NCBI RefSeq assembly: GCF_003574735.1
Contig: NZ_QORW01000014.1
Coordinates: 62,001-126,000 of the forward strand
Origin: Dongia deserti
GTDB lineage: Bacteria; Pseudomonadota; Alphaproteobacteria; Dongiales; Dongiaceae
Length of the DNA stretch: 64,000 nt
Reading direction: 5' to 3'
Part shown: piece by piece, positions 19,585-28,738 of the stretch
How the letters are laid out: the number at the start of each line of letters is the position of its first letter
How positions within the stretch are numbered: the first letter of the stretch is position 1
Notes under the pieces: generated by a model
What the model saw: only the letters and a program-made list of their open reading frames with translations
Database searches by the model: none
Told to the model about the DNA's origin: nothing
Made by a program: the position numbers and the translations under genes

Positions 19585-20630
19585 TCAGCGAACGGCCACG
19601 CGCACCGTGTGAACCGCGTTGCGCGCGCCGTCGAGCGGCTGGCCGGTTCCGCCGGCTTCGGAGGCACGCGCGCTCAATACAGTTTCACCTGGCTCGTTCG
19701 GAGTCCACGCCAGCGAGAAGCGCTGCCATGCCCAGCCGCGGCGTGATTCGAGTGTCGCGGACGCAAAGCTCTCGCCGCCATCAACGCTCACCTCGACCCG
19801 CGTGATTCCGCGGAACGACCAGGCCCAACCCCAGATCTCGACAGGCGCATCGCGCGTGACCGCCGCATCAGCCGCCGGCGCCACGATGATCGACTCGGTG
19901 CCACCGCCCACACCGGCCGCCGCTCCGGCTGGCCGGCGGCAATTTCCCTTGCGTCGAGCGGGTCGTTGTAGAGTACCGAAGCGAACTGCCCCTCGGCGCG
20001 CCGGTCGGCGAGGTGCAGCCGCCACAGCCATTTGACGCTGTTGGTCCCGTAATAGCCGGGCACCACCAGCCGCACCGGAAAGCCGTGCTCGGCCGGCAGC
20101 GGCGCGCCGTTCAGTTCGTAGGCGATGAGGACATCGCCCGCTTTCAGGCGCGCGAGGGGCAGGTCCTTGAGATACCAGTCGCATGGCGTCCCGGCGAAGT
20201 CGCCGCCATCGAGGCCGTACGACCAGAGATACCGCGCCTGCGCATCGACGCCGAACTCATCCAGCAGCGCCGCGAGATCGGCGCCGCCCCAGCGCACATT
20301 GGAGACGCGCCGCGTCGGCACCGTCGGCTCCATCGGGCTGCCGCAGCATTGATGCACCCCCTCTACGATCGCCTTGGGACGCGCTTTGAGCTGATCCAGG
20401 CTGAGCGTCATCGGGCGGCCCAGCAGGCCGTCGATGAGCAGGGACCATTGCGCAGGATCGACCCGCGGAATGCCGAGATGCGCCAGGACGAACAGGTCCT
20501 CGGTCGGCGTCACGGGATCGCCGGTTTCGTGCGGCTGCAGCTTGATGCGCCGGACGCCGCTGGGTGGATCCATCGGCGGGCGTGGTGGGACAGAGTGACC
20601 GGCCGGTAGGGGAGGCTGGGACGTTGCCAT
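19585..20630 (-). pseudogene. Sulfite oxidase-like molybdopterin oxidoreductase, single frameshift
   Basis: The first frame from ATG 20630 (GAGGA upstream) encodes the molybdopterin domain. It has TPTEDLFVLAHLGIPRVD, the Mo-ligand Cys in GVHQCCGSP (about residue 95), and ELNGAPLPAEHGFPVRLVVPG. After ...EIAAGQPERRPVWAV the homology jumps to the minus-one frame, which continues ESIIVAPAADAAV and the Mo-co dimerisation domain (APVEIWGWAW, VEVSVDGGESF) to a stop at 19585. One base appears to be missing near 19895-19910. No signal peptide is visible, so the ancestral protein looks cytoplasmic or lost its leader. Both halves are otherwise well conserved, so a sequencing or assembly error is possible. 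Confidence 0.8.
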
Positions 20631-20677
20631 CGCAATCCTCGCACAATGAATTGGTCATGGAACTCGCACTGATCCGC

Positions 20678-21628
20678 TCAGCTGCCGGCCTTCCTGCGCT
20701 CCGCCTCATAGGTCTGCAGGTGCACATTGGCGATGCGGAGCAGGGGTGTTGAAAGCCCGAAGCGCCGCGCCCGGCGCAGCATGTCGCCGAGGATGTGATC
20801 GCCCTCCGTCGCGCCGCCCTTCTGGATGTCGCGCAGCATGGAAGCGCTGGCGTTGGAGCCGGCCGCGGTCAGCATCCCGCGCGCCGCATTCAGATGCTGG
20901 TCGCTGGGCGGATAACCGGCGGCACGCGCGACCGACGTGGTCTCCGCCAGCAACTCTTCCATGACCGCCTTGCCCTCTTCGGTCGCGACGATCGAGCCGA
21001 CGCTGCCGCGCATTAGGCAGGTGCCGGCCGCCATCACCGTCAGCAGCACCCATTTCTCCCACAATCCCTGCTCGATCGGCTCGATGCGCTTGCTGGTGAA
21101 ATTGGCCTTTTCCATCATCTGCTCGATCGCGCTCGCCGGCGCGTCCAGCATCTTGCGGTCGATCTGGTCCTTGAACCGGCCGAAGGAGAGGCGCGGCGGC
21201 AAACCTTCCATCTGCACCACCGCGCCCTCGGGCGAGAGGGTCGCGAAGATACCGCATAGTCCGCCCAGCACGCGATCCTGCCCGAAGCGCTCGCGCAGCA
21301 CGTCGATATGCGCCATGCCATTCAGCAGCGGCATTGCGAGTCCGGCGCCGGCTTTCATATGCGGTGCAGCGGCCCCGATCGAGGACGCGAGGTCGTACGA
21401 CTTGCAGGTGACGAGGATGAGGTCGAACGGCTGGCCCGGGCCCGCGCTCGTGATCGTGCGGACAGGAAGCACCGCATCGCCCAGCGGGCTCTTGATAACA
21501 AGTCCGTGCTCGGCCAGCTGCCGGGCGCGCCGCTCGCGCACCAGGAAGGTCACATCCGCGCCTGACTGGATCAGCCGCCCGCCGAAATATCCGCCGACTC
21601 CGCCGGCGCCGATGACCAGGACTTTCAC
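20678..21628 (-). CDS. panE: 2-dehydropantoate 2-reductase (ketopantoate reductase family)
   Basis: A 316-residue NADPH-dependent reductase. The N-terminal Rossmann motif is VLVIGAGGVGGYFGGRL. The middle contains VTCKSYD (the ketopantoate reductase K-S-Y/F-D element), and the C-terminal helical domain has KWVLLTVMAAGTCLMRGSVG and a Glu-rich active-site helix. It starts at GTG 21628 with GGAG seven bases before; no ATG lies near the fold start. The reaction forms pantoate for coenzyme A. Family members also include distant paralogues of unknown substrate, so a role in pantothenate synthesis is probable rather than certain. It is divergent from the TfoX-like gene, 30 bases away. Confidence 0.87.
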   Translation of the reverse strand: MKVLVIGAGGVGGYFGGRLIQSGADVTFLVRERRARQLAEHGLVIKSPLGDAVLPVRTITSAGPGQPFDLILVTCKSYDLASSIGAAAPHMKAGAGLAMPLLNGMAHIDVLRERFGQDRVLGGLCGIFATLSPEGAVVQMEGLPPRLSFGRFKDQIDRKMLDAPASAIEQMMEKANFTSKRIEPIEQGLWEKWVLLTVMAAGTCLMRGSVGSIVATEEGKAVMEELLAETTSVARAAGYPPSDQHLNAARGMLTAAGSNASASMLRDIQKGGATEGDHILGDMLRRARRFGLSTPLLRIANVHLQTYEAERRKAGS

Positions 21629-21658
21629 GCTTGTCTCCGCTCGAATATGTTGTCGGCC

Positions 21659-21931
21659 ATGACCGACGATCTGCAGCGCCTGAAGAATATCGGCCCCGCC
21701 AGCATCCGCCAATTGCGCGAAGTGGGCATCGAGGATGCGGCCACCCTGCGCAAGCTGGGCGCGCTCGCCGTCTATCGCCGGCTGAAGCACGCGTTCCCCC
21801 GCGAAGTCTCCCTGGTCATGCTCTACGCGCTCGAAGGCGCGTTGCGCGATTGCCACTGGAATCGCCTGCCAGCGGGCGTGAAGGAGAGGCTCCAGGCAGC
21901 GGCAAAGACCGAACTACGCGCAATGCGATAG
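21659..21931 (+). CDS. TfoX C-terminal domain protein
   Basis: A 90-residue protein made only of the TfoX/Sxy C-terminal domain. It begins with the helix-hairpin-helix-like LKNIGPASIRQLREVGI and has VMLYALEGALRDCHWNRLP, both hallmarks of this domain. The N-terminal TfoX domain that accompanies it in competence regulators is absent, as in many proteobacterial stand-alone copies. The start could be ATG 21659 or the in-frame ATG 21647; neither has a good ribosome site. Function is unknown; DNA or protein binding is likely from the fold. Confidence 0.85.
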   Translation: MTDDLQRLKNIGPASIRQLREVGIEDAATLRKLGALAVYRRLKHAFPREVSLVMLYALEGALRDCHWNRLPAGVKERLQAAAKTELRAMR

Positions 21932-21994
21932 CCCGCTTCCAAGAATTGCAAGCTTTGCTTTATAAGATTCCAGGCGGTGGTTGGGAGGGAGCCT

Positions 21995-22866
21995 ATGCAT
22001 CGCGTTGCCGGACTATGTCTTGCCTTGGTCATCATGCTGGCGCCGGCCTTGTCGGTGGGCGATCAAGGTCCCTAGAGAAGGCCGCCTTCGACGCTCTGCA
22101 GTGGCGGGGAGAGGGCGCCTACAGTCTGACCAATTCGCGCGCGGTCATCCAACTCTCCGCCGGCCAGTTGGTATTGCTGGGCGCGGACGCCCAGCGCTAC
22201 AGCTGACTGGTGAGCGGCACCGAGTTTCCCGCGACCGAGGCGGTGCTGAGCACCGAATTCAGTGACAGCGACGTCTATTACGAGTGGCGCGATGAAGGCT
22301 ATGTCAGCGATTCCGACTGGTCGGATGTCGATGTCGACGCGTTGCTAGAGCAATACCGAGACGCTACGAAGGCCTCCAACGAGGAACGCAGTGCCAATGG
22401 CTTCAAGCCGATGCACGTGACCGGCTAGCTCGAGCCGCCCCATTACGACACGGCTACCAGGACCGTCACCTACGCGCTGGAACTGCATGATGAGGACGGC
22501 AGCTGGGCCAATGCCGTGGCGCTGCGCCTCAGGCGTGCCGGATATACCGAGTTCACCTGGGTTGGCCCGATCCAGCAGTTCAAGAACGCGAGCGGGCGGC
22601 CCGTGCTGCTCAACCAGGCGCTGGCCAGCCACGCCTTCGAGGAAGGTCATCGCTACGCCGACTTCAAGGAAGGCGACAAGGTCGCGGCCTATGGCGTTGC
22701 CGGCCTGCTCGCGACGGCCCTCGGCGTCAAGTTCGGCAAGGGCCTGATCGCGGGGCTGATCGCCTTCCTGATCGCGAGCAAGAAGATCATCATTCCCGTC
22801 GTGCTGGTCGCCGGCGCCGTGGTCCTCAAATTCGGCAAGCGCCTGTTCGGCCGCGGCCAGGCTTGA
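21995..22866 (+). pseudogene. DUF2167 membrane protein, decayed
   Basis: A signal peptide starts at ATG 21995 (GGGAGGGA upstream) and runs into TAG at 22073. Homology resumes in the minus-one frame (KAAFDALQWRGEGAYSL). It is then cut by TGA at 22204 after DAQRYS and by TAG at 22426 after FKPMHVTG, and continues in that same frame to TGA 22866. The pieces match DUF2167 in order: DVYYEWRDEGYVSDSDWSDVD, shown here by DVYYEWRDEGYV; NEERSANGF; EPPHYDTAT; RYADFKEGDKVAAYG; and a C-terminal hydrophobic segment. In the family HVTG is followed by Trp, so TAG 22426 is a TGG to TAG change. One frameshift plus two stops make a functional product unlikely. Confidence 0.85.
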
Positions 22867-22869
22867 GCC

Positions 22870-24150
22870 TCATAGCCGGTCGCGCATCGCATACCACAGC
22901 ATTGCCAGCGTCATCAGCGGATGGCGCAGCGCCGTGCCGCCGGGGAAGGGGCGGTGGGGCAGGTTGGCGAACACGTCGAACCGTTCGGCCGTCCCGCTCA
23001 GGGCCTCCGCGATCAGCTTGCCGGCAATGCCAGTGATGGCGACGCCCTGACCGGAATAGCCCTGGGCATAGAAGATGTTCCCGATGCGCCCGAGGTTGGG
23101 CAGGCGGCTCATGGTAATGCCGACCATGCCCGACCAGGCGTACTCGATCTTCTTGTCGGCGAGCTGCGGGAACACCCGCGCCATGTGCGGCCGCACGAAC
23201 GCGGCGATGTCGGGCGGCGGGGTCGGCGTGTATTTTTCACCGCCACCCCAGATCATGCGCCGGTCACCGGAAAGCCGGAAGTAATTGACAACGAAGCGGC
23301 TGTCGCACACACAGGAATCGCCGGGGATGAGCGCGCGCGCCTCCTCTTCGCTTAGCGGCTCGGTCGCGATCAGAAAGTTCGCGATCGGCATGATCCGCGT
23401 GGCGATGCGCGGCTCCAGATCGCCGAGATAGGCATCGCACGCGATGACGGCATAGGCCGCCTTGATCTGCCCGTTGCCGGTGGAGACGACGACGCCGCCC
23501 TGTGCCTCGTTGAGCGCGACGGCGCGCGTGCGCTCGTAGAGCTGCGCGCCCGCATCGATCGCGGCCTGCGCCAGCCCGAGTGCGTAGTTCAGAGGATGCA
23601 GGTGCCCGCCGCCCCAATCCGCGATGCCGGCATGGAAGGCGTCACTACCGATATACTCATCCAGCTCCTCGCGCGGGACGAAGCGCGCCTTGGTGTAGCC
23701 GAACTCGCGCCGCAAGGTCTCGACCTCGGCGCGCATCCAACCTTCTTCCTTCGGTCGGTGGGCGACCAGCAAGGTGTTGGCCTTGAGATCGCAGCGGATG
23801 CGATGCCGCGCCACCCGCTCGCGGATGATGCTGCGACCCTCCTCGGCCAGGCTGAACATGGCCTTGGCGCGGTCGCGGCCGTAGCGCGCCATCAGCTCGA
23901 TCGGCCCCTTGCGCAAGCCGGTGTTGATCTGCCCGCCATTGCGTCCCGATGCACCCCAGCCGATGCGTGCCTGCTCGATCAGCACGACGTTGTAGCCGCG
24001 TTCCGCCAGATTGAGCGCGGCGGAGAGGCCGGTATAGCCACCGCCGATCACGGCGACGTCTGCCATCGCCTCGCCCCGCAATTCGGGCAGATGCGGAAAC
24101 GGCCGCGCCGTCGCGACATAGTACGATTGAGGATGCTCGAGCGTATCCAT
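22870..24150 (-). CDS. Gamma-glutamylputrescine oxidase-like FAD oxidoreductase
   Basis: A 426-residue DAO-superfamily flavoprotein. It has VAVIGGGYTGLSAALNLAERG for FAD, then [17 protein letters not shown], the PuuB-type stretch. The C-terminal half has MIWGGGEKYTP, IEYAWSGMVG and YAQGYSGQGVAITGIAGKL. These segments match gamma-glutamylputrescine oxidase and its close relatives that oxidise secondary amines or methylated glycines. It is a paralogue of the protein at 2206-3537. The start at ATG 24150 gives a standard N-terminus, though no clear ribosome site is seen. A role in polyamine catabolism is supported by the ABC importer upstream and homospermidine synthase downstream; PuuA and PuuC partners are not in the window. 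Confidence 0.87.
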   Translation of the reverse strand: MDTLEHPQSYYVATARPFPHLPELRGEAMADVAVIGGGYTGLSAALNLAERGYNVVLIEQARIGWGASGRNGGQINTGLRKGPIELMARYGRDRAKAMFSLAEEGRSIIRERVARHRIRCDLKANTLLVAHRPKEEGWMRAEVETLRREFGYTKARFVPREELDEYIGSDAFHAGIADWGGGHLHPLNYALGLAQAAIDAGAQLYERTRAVALNEAQGGVVVSTGNGQIKAAYAVIACDAYLGDLEPRIATRIMPIANFLIATEPLSEEEARALIPGDSCVCDSRFVVNYFRLSGDRRMIWGGGEKYTPTPPPDIAAFVRPHMARVFPQLADKKIEYAWSGMVGITMSRLPNLGRIGNIFYAQGYSGQGVAITGIAGKLIAEALSGTAERFDVFANLPHRPFPGGTALRHPLMTLAMLWYAMRDRL

Positions 24151-24346
24151 GATGCAGGGCAGGATAGGCGACCGGCGCGAACCTTGCCAAGCCTCTGCAC
24201 GCCATGCAGTCTGCACTCGCCTTTCGTCATGGTCGTGCTTGGCACGTCCTTCCACGACTTTGCCTGCTACCGCGCGCTCTTGGATGACGAAACTCGTGGA
24301 TGGTCGGACCAAGTCCGACCATGACGGCGGAGGATAGGCCGTGCCT

Positions 24347-24931
24347 TTACTCCCCTCGTTCCACCAGCTTCAGGATGCGGTGCAGGCTGGTGTCGCCGAT
24401 GCCCATCTCTTCGAGATGCTGCACCGTGCTGAGCAGGTAGTCGCGGTTGCTGCCCATCACGCCGGTCGCGTGGCGGACGATCTCGGCGATCCTCCGCTCA
24501 TCGAGCTTGCCGGCATATTGGTAGTGCGTGCGGTCGGCGACATAGGTGAGGCCCTCGACATGTTTGCCGCGCGCAAGGCGCAGCGCGACACGCTTCGGCA
24601 CATAGCAACCGGTGATCAGTTCGCGCTGGTGCAGATATTCCGCGACATCCGCCGCGTCGGTCGGCCCAATGCGATAAAGCCGACCGATGCACATGCCGCC
24701 GCGATCGAGGCCGAGCACCAACCCGGGCTTTTCCGTGGTTCCGCGGTAGTGCGTGGAGGTGATGCAGAATGCGCGATGATAGCCGTAGAGCGTCGCCGGC
24801 ATGATCTCCACGAACGGGAAATCCGGCCGCCACATCAGCGAGCCATAGGCGAAGACATAGAAATCCTTGCCCGGCTCCGGCGTGTGGCGCCGGCTTTCGA
24901 TCAGGAGCTTCTCTGCATCGGTCACGCTCAT
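24347..24931 (-). CDS. ChaC-like gamma-glutamylcyclotransferase
   Basis: A 194-residue protein of the ChaC family. The substrate-binding loop is FVFAYGSL-type (VFAYGSLMWRPDF) and the catalytic Glu sits in HYRGTTEKPGLVLGLD. ChaC enzymes release 5-oxoproline from gamma-glutamyl peptides, chiefly glutathione. Here it overlaps the EamA transporter by ATGA (24928-24931), so both come from one message. A gamma-glutamyl-cleaving enzyme near a gamma-glutamylputrescine-oxidase-like gene is suggestive, but a direct link is not shown. Confidence 0.88.
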   Translation of the reverse strand: MSVTDAEKLLIESRRHTPEPGKDFYVFAYGSLMWRPDFPFVEIMPATLYGYHRAFCITSTHYRGTTEKPGLVLGLDRGGMCIGRLYRIGPTDAADVAEYLHQRELITGCYVPKRVALRLARGKHVEGLTYVADRTHYQYAGKLDERRIAEIVRHATGVMGSNRDYLLSTVQHLEEMGIGDTSLHRILKLVERGE

Positions 24932-25869
24932 ACGGGCCTGGTCCGGTTGAGCAGATAGAGGCCGAACACGATCACCGCCATGCCCGCGAGCGCCAGCGCC
25001 GACAAGGTCTCGCCGAACCAGAAATAGCTGCCGATGGCCGCGATCGGCGGGGTCAGATAGAACAGGCTGGCGACCTTGGAGGCGGCCCCGCGCGAGATCA
25101 TCCAGGTGAGCAGTGCGATCGAGACGCCGCTCAGCACGATCACCAGCCAGGCGAGGGCGAAGATGAAAGTCGGCGCCCAGTCGATGTCGCCGATGCCGAA
25201 CAGTAGACTGACTGGCACGGTTACCAAGGATGCAGCGATGTATTGGATGGCACTGCCGCTGCGCAGGTCGAAGCTGGGGCAGAACCGCTTCTGATAGATC
25301 GTGGCCGACGTGATGCCGAGCAGCGACAGGACCGCGAACAGCAAGGCTGCCGGATGGCTCAGGTCGATCACCATCCGCTCCCACAGCACCATCATCAGCC
25401 CGACGAAGCCGACGACGATTCCGATCCATTGCAGGGACCTCGTGCGTTCGCCCAGCACCGGCCCGGCCAAAGTCGCGGTCAGGATCGGTTGGAAGCCGAC
25501 GATCAGTGCCGCCATGCCGGCCGGCATGCCGCCATAAATCGCGAGATAGCAGCCGCCCAGATAGACCGCGTGCAGCAGGATCCCGATCACCGCGATGTGG
25601 CTGATCCGCTTCCAGGAGCGCGGCCACGGTGCGCGCATCAACATCGCCACGCTCGCCATCATGATCGCCGCCAGCACGAAGCGCATGGCGAGGATGGTCA
25701 TCGGCTGGGCATACGGCACGCCCAACTTGGCGATCAGGAATCCGGTCGCCCAGAGCAGCACGAAGATGCCCGGCGCCACCCGTGCCAGCGCGCTGGTGAA
25801 CGGCGTCTCCGGCGCTGTCGTGGCGGCCCCCGTCGTCTCGCTGGGCTGGCGTGCGGAATCGGCGCTCAT
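24928..25869 (-). CDS. EamA/DMT-family transporter
   Basis: A 313-residue inner-membrane protein with about ten predicted spans in two EamA repeats. The first starts at VAPGIFVLLWATGFLIAKLGVPY and the second carries LLGITSATIYQKRF and SLFYLTPPIAAIGSYFWFGE, the usual end-of-repeat element. I list the ATG at 25869 (MSADSAR); a further upstream ATG at 25962 would add 31 residues without membrane character. No strong ribosome site supports either. DMT proteins export or import small metabolites; substrate unknown. Its stop overlaps the ChaC-like start. Confidence 0.87.
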   Translation of the reverse strand: MSADSARQPSETTGAATTAPETPFTSALARVAPGIFVLLWATGFLIAKLGVPYAQPMTILAMRFVLAAIMMASVAMLMRAPWPRSWKRISHIAVIGILLHAVYLGGCYLAIYGGMPAGMAALIVGFQPILTATLAGPVLGERTRSLQWIGIVVGFVGLMMVLWERMVIDLSHPAALLFAVLSLLGITSATIYQKRFCPSFDLRSGSAIQYIAASLVTVPVSLLFGIGDIDWAPTFIFALAWLVIVLSGVSIALLTWMISRGAASKVASLFYLTPPIAAIGSYFWFGETLSALALAGMAVIVFGLYLLNRTRPV

Positions 25870-25954
25870 GGCTTGGTTCGCGAGGGAAATTCTGCTGGAC
25901 TTGGGCAGGCGTATGGCCGATGCAAAGCGCCGCACCATAACAACGGCAGCCCGC

Positions 25955-27043
25955 ATGCACAATCACCAGGCCAGCGATCAGCTGGGGCCGCGGCCCCGAT
26001 CCAAACGCGGGCTAGCGTTCCTGCTGATCGGCACGCTGGTTCTGCTCGTGGTCCTGGGCGGCGGCTACTATGCCTACTGGCGCATTGTCGCCCAACAATT
26101 GGAAGCGGGTGTGGAGGCCTGGGCGGAGCAGCAGCGCGCGCTCGGCAATGAGGTCACGTTCGAATGGGACGGCATCGGCGGCTTTCCCTTCCGCTTCGCG
26201 GCCACCTTCCGTCAGCCGGCGCTCCGCTGGCACTGGCCGCGCGGTGATGGCGCCTGGAAGGGCGCCAACCTCGACGCCTCGATGGCGCCCTGGAACCTGC
26301 GCCGGATCGACGTGAAGTCGGGCGGACAGCATGACGCGGCCCTCCACCTGGCCGATGATGCCGCGGACTGGCGCATCGCAAGCACCGCCCTGGCCGGCAC
26401 CATCACACTGCATGGCAGCGGCGCGTTGCGCGGCTTCACCCTAGCGCTGCAGCAGCCCGACCTCACACGGCCAGATGGCGTGGTGCTGTCAAGCGCGGCT
26501 GCGACCATCATGCTGGATCAGCCGGAGACGCCGCCGACGGACTACAGGATGCCGCTGGGGCGTGTCACGCTGGACGCGCGCGGCATCGCATTGCCGCCCG
26601 GCACGCGCCTGCTGACGCAGGACGCAATCGAGACTCTGTCTCTGGACGCGACGGTCAAAGGCCCGATGCCCTTGGCACCGCTGAAGGAGGCGCTGGCCGC
26701 CTGGCGCGATGCCGGCGGCGTGATGGAGCTGAGCAGCTTCGCCTTCGAGCAAGGGCCGCTCGGCTTGAGCGGCAATGCGACGCTGGCGCTCGATCAGGAC
26801 CTGCAGCCGCAGGGCGCCGGCACCGTCACCACCACAGGCCTCAGCGAAGCAGTCGAGATACTGATCCGCGACGGCATCATCCCCGCCGACCGTGCGCTCG
26901 TTGCGCGCACCACGGTGAAGGCACTCGAGAAGCCCGGGCAGGATGGCAAGCTGCACGCGACCATCGGACTATCACTGCAGAACCGCGTCATCAGCTTCGG
27001 CCCCGTCCCGCTGTTCGCCCTCGAACGCATCGAGTTGCCGTAG
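25955..27043 (+). CDS. DUF2125 domain-containing membrane-anchored protein
   Basis: A 362-residue protein. A charged N-terminus (RPRSKRG) precedes one membrane span (about residues 19-42: LAFLLIGTLVLLVVLGGGYY), followed by a large extracytoplasmic domain. The segment VTFEWDGIGGFPFRF and the late GLSGNATLALDQDLQPQG match DUF2125, an alphaproteobacterial family of unknown function related to AsmA-like envelope proteins. The start could instead be ATG 25913. It is divergent from the EamA transporter and ends just before a family A repeat. Confidence 0.82.
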   Translation: MHNHQASDQLGPRPRSKRGLAFLLIGTLVLLVVLGGGYYAYWRIVAQQLEAGVEAWAEQQRALGNEVTFEWDGIGGFPFRFAATFRQPALRWHWPRGDGAWKGANLDASMAPWNLRRIDVKSGGQHDAALHLADDAADWRIASTALAGTITLHGSGALRGFTLALQQPDLTRPDGVVLSSAAATIMLDQPETPPTDYRMPLGRVTLDARGIALPPGTRLLTQDAIETLSLDATVKGPMPLAPLKEALAAWRDAGGVMELSSFAFEQGPLGLSGNATLALDQDLQPQGAGTVTTTGLSEAVEILIRDGIIPADRALVARTTVKALEKPGQDGKLHATIGLSLQNRVISFGPVPLFALERIELP

Positions 27044-27053
27044 CCCTAAATAA

Positions 27054-27165
27054 CTGCCATCCCGGGCAGCCGCGAAGCGGCGTGACCTGGGACCCATGCC
27101 GCGATTCAGCGACGCGGAACGATCGAAGGGGTCCCGGCTCTCACTTCGTTCGGCCGGGATGACAG
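27054..27165. repeat. Long palindromic intergenic repeat, family A, copy 2
   Basis: The outer arms are TGCCATCCCGG (left, from 27055) and CCGGGATGACA (right, ending 27164), inverted with one mismatch. The left half contains CAGCCGCGAAGCGGC and the right half contains GGTCCCGGCTCTCACTTCGTTCGG. The right part closely matches copies at 17670-17800 and 42555-42659. It fills the gap between the convergent DUF2125 and homospermidine synthase genes, where a bidirectional transcript end would be expected. Confidence 0.8.
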
Positions 27166-27191
27166 TTTGAGAAGCGGTGTGGTCGTGCGCC

Positions 27192-28619
27192 TTACCTGCG
27201 CACCCGGAAGTTCTCGAACTGCCAGGGGTCGCTGGTGTCGATGTTCGGTTCCGGGAACAGCACGTTGCGGTCCTTGAGCGGTGTCCAGTCGGAGCGCACG
27301 CCGACCACCGGGCCCAGGTATGGCCGGCACACATCGAGCACGAAATCGTGGTCGAGGTCTTCCGGCTCCACCAGGCCGCGATCGGGATGCTCGATCAGCC
27401 AGATCGCGCCTGCCAGCACCGGCGCCGCGATCTGGATCGAGGTCGCGTTGTAGTCAGGCCCGAGCAGCTGCCGCGCTTCGTTGATGGAGAGCTGCGAGCC
27501 GTACCAGTAGGCGCCGAAATCGCCCATCAGCAGCGCGCCTAGTTCGTCGATGCCCTCGACGATCTCCTCGTTCAGCAGCCGCGCCTTGGCCTGCATCTCG
27601 AAGTTCTTCATCTGGTATTCGCGCACCGACAGCACCGCATCGTCGCACGGGTGGTAGGCGTAGTGCACGGTGGGGCGGAACACTGCCTTGCCGCTGCCGT
27701 CGAACACCGTGAAGTAATCCGCGGTCGTGACGGATTCGCCATGGGTGATGAGGAAGCCGATCATCGGCCCGCCGATCGGCGTCCAGGAGCGCACTTCGGT
27801 GACGCAGCCCGGCTGGCGCAGATAGATCGCCGCCTTGCAGCCGACCTTGTGCTGCGCGGCGTTCTCAGGCAGACGCTTTTCATGCGTGCCCCAGCCGAGC
27901 TCCGCCGGCTGCGAGCCTTCGCCGACAAAGCCGGGGATCGACCAGGTGTTGCAGAACTCGCCCGGCCGCTTCGGCACGTTCGTCACCTGCAGGTCATGCT
28001 CGGCGACATGGATGACCTTGGTGCCGGTCTTCTGCATCAGCTTCGCCCACCCGTCGCGGCTGGTGGGCTTGGTCGCGTCAAGGCCGCTTAACTTCGCGAC
28101 GTCGAGCACCGCCTGCTTGATGAAGTGCGTGATGAGGCCCGGATTTGCGCCGTGCGTCAGCAGGGCGGACGGCCCGCCCTTTGCGAAACTCTTGGCGGCT
28201 TCCAGCGCGCGATGCCGCAGGTAGTAGTTGGTGCGCTCTTCTTCCGGGATCTCGGAGTTGTCGTAGTAGTTGGCCCACGGCTCCACGCAGGTGTCGAGAT
28301 AGAGCACGCCATGCCGCTGGCACCACTTGATGACCTCAAGCGAATCCACCTCGACCGACAGGTTGAGGATGAGGTCGCCCTTCTTGCAGTATTTGCCGAG
28401 CGTCGAATCCATGTTCGACGGCACGATCGGCTGGACCAGGTAGTTCATCCCCTTGTCGATAAAGCGGCGGGCGTCGATGTGGTGGTCGTGGCCGTCGATC
28501 ACGGTCACGCGCGACAGCGGCATGTCGAAATGCTTCTCGATCAGCGGCATCGTGCAGCGGCCGACGGAGCCGTAGCCGATCATCAGGATGTTGCCGCTAT
28601 AGGGGAACTTGTCGATCAT
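27192..28619 (-). CDS. hss: Homospermidine synthase
   Basis: A 475-residue NAD-dependent enzyme making sym-homospermidine from putrescine (or putrescine plus spermidine). It opens with ILMIGYGSVGRCTMPLIEKH, the nucleotide-binding turn, and contains SVEVDSLEVIKWC, DTCVEPWANYYDN and LTHGANPGLITHF, all diagnostic of bacterial Hss. Length equals that of characterised alphaproteobacterial enzymes. ATG 28619 has GGAGG six bases upstream. Homospermidine is a common major triamine in alphaproteobacteria. The gene is divergent from a LuxR-type regulator across a gap rich in inverted repeats. Confidence 0.96.
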   Translation of the reverse strand: MIDKFPYSGNILMIGYGSVGRCTMPLIEKHFDMPLSRVTVIDGHDHHIDARRFIDKGMNYLVQPIVPSNMDSTLGKYCKKGDLILNLSVEVDSLEVIKWCQRHGVLYLDTCVEPWANYYDNSEIPEEERTNYYLRHRALEAAKSFAKGGPSALLTHGANPGLITHFIKQAVLDVAKLSGLDATKPTSRDGWAKLMQKTGTKVIHVAEHDLQVTNVPKRPGEFCNTWSIPGFVGEGSQPAELGWGTHEKRLPENAAQHKVGCKAAIYLRQPGCVTEVRSWTPIGGPMIGFLITHGESVTTADYFTVFDGSGKAVFRPTVHYAYHPCDDAVLSVREYQMKNFEMQAKARLLNEEIVEGIDELGALLMGDFGAYWYGSQLSINEARQLLGPDYNATSIQIAAPVLAGAIWLIEHPDRGLVEPEDLDHDFVLDVCRPYLGPVVGVRSDWTPLKDRNVLFPEPNIDTSDPWQFENFRVRR

Positions 28620-28738
28620 GCGTCACCTCCGGACCTGCACCTTGCTGCGATAATGGCGAGGGTCAAACCCGGCCGGCGATCGCACTGGGGGGCGACTAAT
28701 GCGGCCAGCGCGGTCTGGCGGGTTGTCGCTCAAGAAAA

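Noticed and set aside
22073-22428. Recoding of TAG/TGA as pyrrolysine or selenocysteine in the DUF2167 gene
   Set aside because: A frameshift is present as well. One stop replaces a family Trp, and no Pyl or Sec machinery or SECIS-like structure is seen. Decay is simpler.
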